A stretch of 64,000 nucleotides of DNA from the NCBI GenBank assembly GCA_932521035.1, contig OW051497.1, forward strand, positions 6,758,001 to 6,822,000, written 5' to 3'. Under the pieces are notes generated by a model. The model ran no database searches, was not told the origin of the DNA, and worked only from the letters and a program-made list of their open reading frames with translations. Both the position numbers and the translations under genes were made by a program. Source of the DNA: Oscheius dolichura. Taxonomy: Eukaryota; Nematoda; Chromadorea; Rhabditida; Rhabditidae. Positions 1-10,463 of this stretch are shown piece by piece (within the stretch, counting starts at the first letter, position 1; each line of letters opens with the position of its first letter).

Positions 1-341
1 TCAGGTGGTCGGCTAGGGTCCAATGGCAAAAGTGAGTGTGTTAGCCGACTTCCACAGCCTAATGTGATCTTCTCGCCTCACATTATCATAACCCCATTGA
101 CACAGTGTTACCCAGAAGTCTCGGTTCAGCTCGACAAGCTCGCAAATAGCTTTATCGAGCGGTCTAATTCAATCAAGCTTTCCGTGGACCAATCATCTGC
201 TTCCTTTTAGAAAGAAGGAGGCGAAGCTCCGCCTTGTGGAGGAAGGACCGCGCGCTGAGAGGAGACAGCAGGCATTACCGTACTTGGAGCCCACACCGGG
301 AGTCCCCCCTGCTCCAGTGGCATTAGCCTTCTGTGTCTAAC

Positions 342-3300
342 ATGAGCGACGCTCTCGACAACACCTCTTCTGGAGCTCAGGTATGTTCAAAATGGTGGAG
401 CAGCATAACTAGGGAGAAGTGGGACGGTAACTGAAGAAGAGCAACGACGTTGAGCGGCAACCAAATGCGATTTGGACAGCGCCACCACTCGCCCAATAAT
501 TAACTTTTCTCCCAATATTTCTTCTCTCATAAACTCATTAGGCTAAATTTGATTGTGTAGGTTTTTGAGAGGGTTCAAGCCAGTTCTTCTTCCTGCGCCT
601 CGTCCTTTTAAGACCTGAATCTTTTCCAGGACAAAGCCAAGGATCTTGGTGCTTCTCTACACGATTTCACAGCCTATGCAGCCTACGGTGGCCCTCTTGA
701 CACTGTCAGCGCTTCGCTACGTCCACTAGGCGACAACGCCTCAGCAGGTATCATTTTGCAATAAAAATAGACGGGACAGCTGTTCTTTTAAGAAAGAACA
801 CACTAAAATAAGGTTGATCTAGTTACGGGTAAACTCTTTTGCCTAAATGATTTAAAGGTGCTCGCTAGTAATGCGCTTATTTGCTCCTGATTCGATATAT
901 CATGTAAATCATATTCATGCGTGAGAATGAGCTACTATCAAAATGTCGTTATTGCTGGTTTTAACGCGTAGCCTTTGGAAAGGCGATTAAAGTGAATTCG
1001 TTTGAAAACTTCCTTAGACTGGCATTACAATATGTCGATATATGCTTTGCAGTAGGTAAAACATTATGTTGAATTCAATACACACCCCCATTTTCGCTTC
1101 TTGGCTCGATATTTGCTCTTAGAAAAAATTAAAGAAAAGACTACAAGGAACAAGAACGAAGTTCCAGTCTCCCTCCTCAAATTCTAACTTAAGAAACGGG
1201 TTCTTCGAATCAGTGAACTGGCTTTTATTTCATTCTTTCTTTCTTCTCGGTTACTGCCAACCCACACAAAACATTTGTTCTCAGAAATCCGATTACAGTA
1301 GCCTTACTTGCGTAAAAGGTTAATTCGATGTCGATAACCCCTCCATTCGTCTAATTATCGGCAGCCAGGTGGCAGAAATTGTTTCAAGTCTTTCACTGAC
1401 GTAATACCTTTCATATACTGTAACATTTTACCCTTTTCGTCAGTTGTTACCGCAGCTGTAAGAACAATTAGCGCCAGTCATGGTCTAATCCCGCTTATCC
1501 TCTGCACAGGCGTTCATGACCCATCTGAACCTCCTTAGAACGCATCTGTCACGACTCTACAAGTTGCGTTGGGCCAATTGTGAAATTATGAAGGGAAGCA
1601 GAAATCATTTTCAGAGGGAGCCTTCAAAAAGATCAAAACGGAGTCTGTCGGAGGTGGTAACGTCTTCTCTGCCAGCTTGTCTGGAGTTCCATCAACTCCC
1701 GCAAGGTCTGTATCAGTTCTTACAAAAGACAGGAGGGTTTCAGGAGACGGCATAGAACGACATTCACTCAAGAGCAGTTGGCAGAATTGGACAATGCCTT
1801 CCAGAAGAGCCACTACCCGGACATCTACGTCAGAGAAGAATTGGCTAGGATAACAAAACTAAACGAAGCACGGATTCAGGTGGGTAGCACTTTCCCTAAG
1901 GCAGACATGGCTGTTTGAATTTGACTCCTGGAAATAGTCCATTTGTAAGAATCGGCTTGGGGCTAGAAGCAGCTGAACACCACCCGCAGGGTAATCCTCT
2001 TTGCTGACACCTGCCTTCTTCTTCCGCTTCCAGTCGACCGGCTAAAGTCGCAAGTAGTTGACAATTAGTATCATGTGCAAATTAGCGCTCTCTGGAGTTG
2101 CCTAGACGCGCCATGTGCTCTAATGTCTATTTACTAGCTCTAATTGAGGGTGGCACTGTGCGCGAACACAGCGGGCATCACATCTGGACTGTGTTCGTGA
2201 CAGATTCTCCTAAGACGAACAAAACCATTCTCCCAAAGGGGTTATTAGTCTTTTTTCGCCCATAGAAGTCATTCTGACTAGAACCGTTAAGTGAATGACA
2301 CGAGACAGGGGCCGGTTTTTTTCACGGGGGAATCCTTTTCCCACGGAGTGCTCTTTTCCCACGCCTCAATTGAATCTGTATAATTTATGCAATAAAGAAA
2401 ATTCCATTTAATATATTGGGTTTGGCCGGGCTTTGTATGACCACCTAATCGTGTTCGGAAGAAGACGCGATTAGATTTATTCGGTACAAGCTCTGAAGAA
2501 GACAACTTTTCCTTGTGCTCTGAACGCACTTTTAAAAAGAAAAGGAAAATTGACGAGAAAATTATAAAAGTAGTAATCGGGTTACTGTAGTTAGCCAACT
2601 AGAACTGGCATTTTTCACGTTATTTCAAAGATCTGTACCCGTATTAACTATGGCAGTTTTCGTTGGCCTTTTTGTCAGCAGACGACCTCATCCATTTTAA
2701 AATGACGGAAAAGTTTTCCATAGTGAGCTCGTTAGGACACTCTACATCCTACCGTACCCGAGACACGCATCGGGACCCTAATCAATCCGCCTCCTCTCAT
2801 ACGGCGCCTAGATTGAATTATCGTCTTCCCAGTCGAAGGCACCTCATCTGCGTCGTGTTGTCTGAAAACAACATGCTGACAACTGCCGGTTGAAAGGGAC
2901 ACAATCATATTTTTCAGGTCTGGTTTCAAAATCGAAGAGCCAAACACCGAAAACAAGAGAAGCAGTTGACAAAAGCGCTAAATCCTCACCCGGGGCTGTT
3001 TACTTCAACTACGGGAGGCGGCATAATGCGGCAAGGAATGTATTCCACCCCGCTGACTAACAGGGACTCCTTCTGGTCAGTTATTTCTTGATAGTTATAC
3101 TGACGAGGAAGCTTTAGGTACCCCACAGCGTACCAGAGACAGATGCCCTACCCAACGGCCACCCCTCCATATTCTACCAATTCCTTCACTTCTCCCATCA
3201 CAAAGTAAGCACCATATTGAACTGCCGTTCACCCAGAAAAATTGCAGTTTCTCTTCGACAATAACACCATTCTCAACTGAAGAAGACTTCTACCAAAAAT

Positions 3301-3371
3301 CTCTCGCCCTACAAATGTCCTGTAGGCCAGCCGCCAACATTGCCAACCTCAATTACAACCAGCAGAGCTGA
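342..3371 (+). CDS. unc-42: Paired-class homeodomain transcription factor, UNC-42/PROP1-like
   Basis: Seven exons join in frame to 250 codons: 342-380, 630-747, 1615-1705, 1744-1879, 2918-3075, 3118-3204 and 3248-3371. The homeodomain is split by the large intron after ...NEARIQ; the next exon opens [17 protein letters not shown], so residue 50 is Gln, as in Q50 paired-like proteins. The N-terminal arm is [13 protein letters not shown]. The tail ends with an OAR-like stretch, [18 protein letters not shown]-42 in C. elegans specifies glutamatergic and command interneuron identity, and PROP1 is its vertebrate relative; the match here is from memory of the family. Two introns are only 38 and 42 nt, while the others reach 867 and 1038 nt. 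The start is the only ATG upstream of exon 1's donor that keeps phase. A poly(A) signal lies at 3616-3621. Another Q50 paired-like subfamily (PHOX2, SHOX) is possible but fits less well. Confidence 0.8.
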
Positions 3372-4026
3372 ATGGTCCCGCTCCGTTCCGTGTGTTATTT
3401 GATCTCATAGTCGGTCTTCTTGGTTGTGTCATACTTTAGCTCCGCGACATCTAGTCCCATGTTGGTGCCATTCGGCTCCTGTTCATCCTGTGAGGACCTC
3501 TATCTATTAAACTTGTCGGCAACGCTGACCAGGTGTATTGTATCCCATTTTTTTAACGTGATGACATGTTTTTGTGACCATCCTCAAGTATTTATTGTGT
3601 GCCCTTTTTGACAACAATAAACGCAAAATTCAACATCCTTCTTTCGAGGAAGGATATTTACAATTAGATGCTCCAGTCGCGACAGGCTATTCTAGAAAGA
3701 TGTGTACAGGGTGAGTTTATTCTTCTCATTGAGGAGAAAGGAAAAATAGTAGGAGTCCATCCAAGCCGGCTGGAGAACACATAAGCATGTAGAAGCCGCT
3801 ACTTCGGCCATCTTGAGACAAGGAAGTTTTCGATTGCATCTGCAGGAAATAGATAGGCTTATTCTGCCCGCTGAATAAAAAAACCAAAAGTGTATGCCGT
3901 GCTTTTAGTACTTTGCTTCCTGTGTATGAAAGGATTTTATACATTTAACGGGAGAATGGAAACGAGGAAACTTTATTTAAAAAAGAGTCACAAAAGGTAA
4001 ACAGTGGAGATTTCCTCAGAATGGTT
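3372..4026. other. Convergent 3' region without a gene
   Basis: This gap separates the homeobox gene and the minus-strand membrane gene, which converge here. It holds AATAAA at 3616-3621 for the plus gene and its complement at 3972-3977 for the minus gene. A 72-codon minus reading frame at 3726-3944 has no splice or homology support and is probably noncoding. Confidence 0.6.
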
Positions 4027-5379
4027 CTAGGCATCGCGCAAAGCGTGGACCAAAAGAAACAGTTTTGTTCCAGGAATGTACTTCAAGAGCTCGATGAAGA
4101 ACTGTAACGCGGGTAATGTTCGATTGTTTCACCTACAATTATGAGATAGCCTTCATAGTACATCGTATAGAACGATACGTAGTTGCGAACAACTCTCCAG
4201 GTACATATTAAGACGAACCACGCACATCCTCGAGGAGTTACGTCCATTATATTCAAAAACGCCTGAAAAACCACTAAACAATTGTTGTGATTCTTTCATA
4301 CCAGCCATGTTGTTGCTCGGGATACTTTGAAATGCCTCTCTGCTTCCAACGGACTGTCAGCCAGCTCCAAGAAAATGTTATTAGTCACATGATTCTCGAG
4401 CAGTTGACAGATTAGCCAAGAAAAAATTGCGCAAATATGTGGGACAAATGAATTCAGCTGAAAGGTATTGCTTCGTCAAGAAGGTAATTGAACTAGCCGG
4501 CACATTATGCGATTGCATGTAGCTGTTACCGTACTGGAATGCTATGAAGCAGACCAAGCCGAGTGGGTAGACAAAGAAAGCCCCTTTCTTGTTGAATTTC
4601 AAGATGATGACAATGTAGACGACAATCATCAACACGTCTTCCCATAAATAGGTCCCGAACCATATCTAAAAGAGTGGAGAAAACTGCCCGAGGCAAACCT
4701 GTTCTAAGAGTTCTTGAGTTTGTTGACTGTACTTGGTATAGAAGCCGTAATAAATCACACTTTTAACAATTTTTTTTCCACGAATGGGTAGGGCACACTA
4801 CATACAAATGATGTGAGGGCCTCAAGACCTGTTACCTTTTGGTAGATGTGTCTCACGATAACTTGCAGTGTTTCCGAGGCAATGATCGAGACAAAGAAGG
4901 GCATCAGAGTACCAACTTTTGCTCTCTTCAACTTACGGACAAGGAAGAAGAACATGATCAGGAAGAATATGACCGAGACGGCGGAGTTGCATTGGTAGAT
5001 GATTATGGTCTCATTAACGAAACTCATACTACAGTTTTGTCGCAGTTCTTCTACCCGCGGGACTAAAAGTAAACAAGAAATGGCCTATTCTCGTATTATT
5101 TACCGTCATAATCGAGTCCTGCCTGGATGCTTTCCAGTTCTACACTTTGAGTTAAACAAGCGTCTAAAAAATGCTTACTGGTTTAGAAGAACACTTGTAA
5201 CTGTCCTCGTGTTAACAACAAAACTTTGGTAACTCTTTTAACACTTCCCTTTCAAAATTGATAGTTTGAACAATCGAGGAAGGAAAGGTTTGACAGTTGA
5301 CTAACCCACCTTCGGGGAGTGGTGGATTGGTAGCCGACTCAAACTCAAAGGGCTCGTTGTCGTCGTAGTCGTCCATCAT
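4027..5379 (-). CDS. Multi-pass (seven-pass-like) membrane protein, family not recognised
   Basis: Seven exons give about 304 residues. The N-terminus is acidic (MMDDYDDNEPFEFES) with an NETI glycosylation sequon before the first membrane segment. The next segments read SAVSVIFFLIMFFFLV, MPFFVSIIASETLQVIV, a loop VIYYGFYTKYSQQTQE, then WEDVLMIVVYIVIIL, FFVYPLGLVCFIAF, FVPHICAIFSWLICQLL, RGCAWFVLICTW, and a last YYEGYLIIFFIELLKYIPG. Extracellular N-terminus and roughly seven hydrophobic segments suggest a receptor-like protein, but I see no DRY or NPxxY motif and cannot name a family. Introns are 33-46 nt apart from a 247-nt first intron. The exon join around 4490-4530 uses a weak GTGCCG donor and is the least certain part. 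The start is the double ATG at 5374-5379. Confidence 0.6.
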
Positions 5380-5773
5380 GACAGACTGGTTGTAGTTGTA
5401 GCTTGTCTCGTTGTGAGGGGGAATAAGTCAAGAATTAGGTTAATATCAGTTTCCCCACTAACAAGAGCCTGATAACGGCGAAAAATGAATTAACCACCTG
5501 CTACCCGACTCATTCTCGTTCACACTCCATTTTTAGCATTTATTCTAATGTTTCAGTGCAACAAAACTGCAATGAAAAAAGTTTTATATCCAACAATGCA
5601 TGTCGGGAGATCACACATCGGGTCAGGACTAAACGATTGAAATCTCTAAAATTAAAAATTAAAAACAACATAGTTTCAATGTTAGGCGGTGACTATATAC
5701 AGCTAACTGCTTATCACACCCGAGTACGAAATCTTTCGAAATTAAACGGACAAGCAGATTGTTAAATATCCGG
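5380..5773. other. Intergenic, probable 5' region of the membrane gene
   Basis: No convincing exon. The open frame continues upstream of the chosen ATG for about ten codons (to an LIPPHNETSYNYNQS stretch), so the first exon could start earlier through another upstream exon. Confidence 0.4.
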
Positions 5774-6860
5774 CTATTCTTCAGTTTTGCTCCGACCGGC
5801 GGGCAGCGGCAAGTCGAAGATAAAGGGATCGTAGGCACTGCGAAGCTTGTGGTCACACAGGGCAGCATTGATAAAAGTAGTCACACCGTTTGTCGTCGCA
5901 CCGTGCATCTGAAAAGACAAGAATTGATTGGTCGGGATTATGCGGGGGTTGAGGTCTTTTCTATGCGGGGAAACATAATCTGACCTGATGGACATGGCCA
6001 AAAACATGGTATTTAGGCTTGACCCTTTGTTCAACGGTGTTCAGCAGCTCAGCACATCCAGCCAAAATACCATTCATTTTGTTCCAGGAATTGAAATCGC
6101 CATGACCTGCAAATATTTAATAAAAGACAACGGTGTAAACCAGCTCACCTAGTGGAGGCGTATGGGTGATGAGTACGTCCAATTTTGAGGGAATTTGATT
6201 CCATTTATGAAGAATTTTCTGCCCCCGTGGCCGAAAGAAAGAATAACCATCCATATTGTGCCACGGAGCGCCGTAGAGCTTTAAACCATAGATCTACACG
6301 CGTTCTATGCATTGCTTAAAGAATGACAATACCTCGACCGATCTGTCGCACAGATACGTAACGTTAGAGAGAAGTTCATAGGGTTTCTTGATACCGAGCA
6401 TGTTCATTCCTGCTCTCTGACGCTCGGTCATGACCTCGCCATCTTCGAATCCTAATTCGTGGTTGCCGGCGATCACCAATTTGTGCTTATGGGGCAATTT
6501 ACCTGAATAGGTTTTCTTTTGTATAGATGAGAACCAAACCAATTTCCGCGTTAAACTTGATGACTTCCCCTACATCACCATAATTTGTGAAATCACCAGC
6601 ATGAATAAGTACATCTCCGTCTGGAATGTTCGGCAACAGCTCGTCCAGCTTCTCATGCGTGTCAGAGATGCACACGAAACGAACTTTGTCTGCATAAACA
6701 GGAGTGTCAAGTCTGAATATATGGACAAAATGGAAAAGAACTATTTATAGACTCACTTAAGCGTCTTGGCCGGCTCACAGATCCTACCCTGGCGGAGATA
6801 TTTCTTCCAACAATCAATAGGCCGCGAGGACAGGGGATCCACCGTCACGTAGTTGTCCAT
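5774..6860 (-). CDS. Metallophosphoesterase, MPPED1/2 (UPF0046) family
   Basis: Calcineurin-like phosphoesterases use a two-metal site to cleave phosphoester bonds; MPPED proteins hydrolyse cyclic nucleotides weakly and are cytosolic. The metal-binding blocks appear in order: CISDTHEKL, LIHAGDFTNYGDV, VIAGNHELGF, LITHTPPLGHGDF and HVFGHVHQ, followed by NAALCDHKLRSAYDP. The start MDNYVTVDPLSSRP at 6858-6860 is the first ATG in phase with exon 1, and the protein ends PAGRSKTEE. Length (about 310 aa) matches the family. Introns are short (37 to about 50 nt). Confidence is high because all five motif blocks are present with the right spacing; the exact substrate is unknown. Confidence 0.92.
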
Positions 6861-9800
6861 TTTTGGTGGAAGCTAGCTAAAATCAATGCCTGTTGACATC
6901 AAACGACGCAAGATCAAAAAATTTGTAAAAGAAATTGTAAACAAGAAAGAAAACAGGCAACGAAAGGTACGGAAATGCGCGTCATGACAAAAAAGGAAGG
7001 CGTCGAGTGGCCATCGGAACTTGTAAGCCAAATCTCTAAAGCCGCGCGCGCGTAATCTGAGCCCTTCATCAGAACCGGCGTTAAAATGCCTTTCAGGGTT
7101 TGACAATAGCAATCGTCTTCACTAAAAATTCCATAATCAACAGGCAATATTTGGCGAACACCCAAGACTCGCCTGATTGAAAATGACGGCCAGTTTTCGG
7201 TGCACTTACGGAGAAAGAAAACTGGCGCACTCTGGGAAAAAAATGGGAAAAGTACTCTGTTTGGGAATCCCCTTGGTTAACCCAAAAAGAGGAGAAAGAG
7301 AGACCACGCCGTCACGCAAGGAAAGTCTCATTACAACAGAGATTAATAATCTCTTGCCAACCACGCATTACAGTCTTGTCACGGGAACAAACAAAAATGG
7401 CCAACTGAACAGGGGGACAACAAATTAGAATAATGTCTAAGGGAGCGCCTTGTCTGTCGGAAAGAGGAATTGGGGTCATTGGAGGAGATGATTGTGAAAG
7501 ATGGCGAAGCGGATATGTTATGAGTCTACCTGCGGGGTCAGTCTGCCCCTATTTCTGAGATCAATGGAAAATTCTGCACCCACGGTGTTACAGCTTGCTT
7601 TTTAAAGATTTCTCGAGCGCTATAAAATATGTCAATAATAAAATTGATTCTATAGCTAGTCATTAGAAGACATGGTGGAGAGTAAACAAATTGCAAGTTT
7701 TATGAAAGAAACATGGGATGAAAAAGGTGGGGTGTTTCCTCTTATCTGGTAAATGAATTGCGGTTCCGCAGTTTAGATTCGTTTTAGGAAGTTTACTTCA
7801 TATGTACTGTGAAAGGATTAAAAACAAATTAGGTCCCCAGCTAGCAAACAGCTCTCGAAAACCGGATCAGAATAATTGAGCTACTTGGTACGTCCTTGGA
7901 TATTTAATGGACTCTGGTTGAGGTTGTTCGCCCATGTCTTGGACAGTGTTCTTTGTCAACACAACACTCTTTTTCTCTTTGAAACGAGACGAGGAGGAAG
8001 GCAATGATACAGAAATTAAGAGACTGTCAAGGGGACTATTCGCCTAAGGAACAAAGTATTGTGGTGACATCAAAAGTGGCATTTTCGGAAAACAGGTTAA
8101 GAGGGAACAGAATACTTTATCAGGCTATGGCATGATATTACACAGACCTGGCGCTCGACTGACCTTCGGCGGGGATTCAGTCGGTCATTGAGGCTGAACC
8201 CTCAATTGCAACTGCCGAATCTTCCCAGGAATTTGCAAACAATGCAACTTGAGAACGCCCCACTGTAAACTTAGGTTACAAAGAACACTCCCAATAATGG
8301 GGCAACCTGGGAGGGAAGTGAGAGTGTTATTTTCTTTTCAATCAAATTGCCAGATCTGAACGCGCCTTGTTTTGAACCTGCTGCCATGACGTAAAACAGT
8401 GTCCAAATAGTGTTTGAAATATCGCTGTTGTTCCGTCTTCAGCAAAGAAAAGGAGGAAAGTCGGCAAGCCGTTTGGTCGAGCGAGGGAACAGACATCTTA
8501 GACACCGGTTAAACTGGGTATGCAAATTGTTATTGGCTTCTTTACGGCTCTAGGAACCGGATTCCGTTTTTTGTTGGTAGCAAAAAAAGATAAGTTATTT
8601 GGAAGGGACCTAGGACTATTCGTTTCTCAGACAAATGAAGGTCGGCCTGCGGAGAAACCGCTTCTTGAGGTCGCCGAGTAGGCCAAATTGAACAAGCAAG
8701 CGAGATGAGCCAAATGATCGAGATCTGCTGATCTGGTATCTTATCATGTCAAAGTTCACATTTTGCCGGAAGCTTTTATTTATGAAGAGCATCATTATTT
8801 GAATGAAGAAACGGAAATGTCCGAGGAGGAGGACCAAAAACAGAGAACATGCAAATGGGGGCAGAGTGCAAGAACAGTCCATGTGCTGGCGCCCGATTGC
8901 AATCACAAGTAGAAGATTTCGCAGTATGATAAACCCGCAAGGTAAGAAAAAGAAGATCTAATCATGAGTCTAAGGAAATCAGACGGGTCCATGTTCGAAA
9001 TTGATCGCTAGGTGATGACGTCGTCGATGTCTGAGAGAGTAACCCCTTCGTCCTTATGCGTAGTGAAGGGGGACAGGGAGTCGCGCCCCCGAACGAGTCT
9101 GAGCGCGGAAAGAAACACCCACACCTGATCCACGCCGACTTCAGCTGACACGCCACGTGTTGTACTGTCCTCAGGGCTGAGGGCACAATATTGAAGGGTT
9201 ACGAGCTGGAGCGAAAAGGGGAACTGTATCAGAGAGGATTGTACTTCTTTTGTGGTCACACTTCTGAAAACTGGAAGTTGTTGAAATCGCAACAAACAAC
9301 TTGATGACGGGTATGGTAAAAACAATTTTAGTTTTTGAATAAGAGCTGAAACTTTAATGAAGACTGTTCGTAACTGTATATCCGGTCTACTTAATCGAAG
9401 AAAAATTTCTTGTTTCAGAACTGTTGCCAGAATGCATAGGCAGCTGTCAGTCCCTCTGAACTCTATGTTTGTACCGTGCTCAGGAAAGATTTATGCTACA
9501 GGATTTATTCTGAAATTCAACGATGTTGTGACAAACGAATAAGCGTATATGTCCAAGTCTGAAAGCAAAAAAGTTGGTTGAGAAGAGCAACTGCTTTTTA
9601 CCGCCTACAGTCGTAAGCATTGCCAAGATCTCAATACTCTTGTTCATAAAACCCCAAAGAAATTTATTGCCCATAGATTAAGTAGGTCAAAAGGGAAAAT
9701 ATTTGTCTAACACAATTGGTATGACCCTCTGGTATTCGGGGAGACCTCTTGAGTAAATGTTTATCGAGACCGACCGGAGTTCAACGTGACGTTTTTCGAG

Positions 9801-10463
9801 ACGTTAATTTCGGCAAAAAGGAAGCTGACTAATCGAGGGCAGCTGTTTCTTTCAGGCGCGTGGCATCCCATTCTTCTTTGATTTCCTTGCTATAAACTCG
9901 TTACGTCGATATGTGCACAGTCTGTTTTGTTCGGGTGGTCCTCCCATTATCAATACCTAATCCCTGCTCATTGAAACATAAAGCTGTTCTGTTTTTGGTA
10001 TAAATATACATACACAGCTGGGGAAAACATATTTTCCATGTGAATGACTGACGATATTGCAAACTCATGTTCAAAATGCTGAAAAAACAAAGCTCATATA
10101 AAGGTCGCTGCTCTCGGGCCAATCTATGTTCTACCGGTAATAGCGGTTAACTGCCAGTTGATCTCCTCATAACAAGGTGGTCTCTTGGTGGTTTCTCTCG
10201 CGTGTCCCGGCACACATTCGCTTTGTAGCTACTGTGAATCGTCACAACTCCGCCCCGTTTACCTGGGATATATAACATATCCTCGCAGTACACTCCGGTA
10301 TACGTTGTTTAGTCGAAGTTCAAATGTTCATTATTTGTTCGGTCATTTCTCTTCTTTTCCCTCAACCTCGTTTTAGACTTTTCTCTTTTTGTCTTCCTTT
10401 CCACTCCTTATATCAGTTTGATTTTCAGATAAACCGTCATTCACACTTCTTGGGAAGAATAGA
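6861..10463. other. 3.6-kb gene-poor stretch
   Basis: Between the phosphoesterase start and the first TIL gene I find no complete gene. Minus frames near 6873-7165 overlap the phosphoesterase 5' flank and lack splice support. One coding-like exon (9008-9205) is listed separately. A TATATAA run near 10270 lies too far from the TIL start to be assigned. Confidence 0.5.
9008..9205 (-). CDS. Possible orphan terminal exon, function unknown
   Basis: A ctccag acceptor precedes an open frame reading LVTLQYCALSPEDSTTRG, then VSAEVGVDQVWVFLSALRLV, and ending EGVTLSDIDDVIT and a stop. It is more GC-rich than its surroundings and has protein-like composition. I found no matching upstream exon with a start codon and no nearby poly(A) signal. 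It may be a terminal exon of a gene I could not assemble, a fragment, or chance. Confidence 0.25.
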   Translation of the reverse strand, partial: LVTLQYCALSPEDSTTRGVSAEVGVDQVWVFLSALRLVRGRDSLSPFTTHKDEGVTLSDIDDVIT

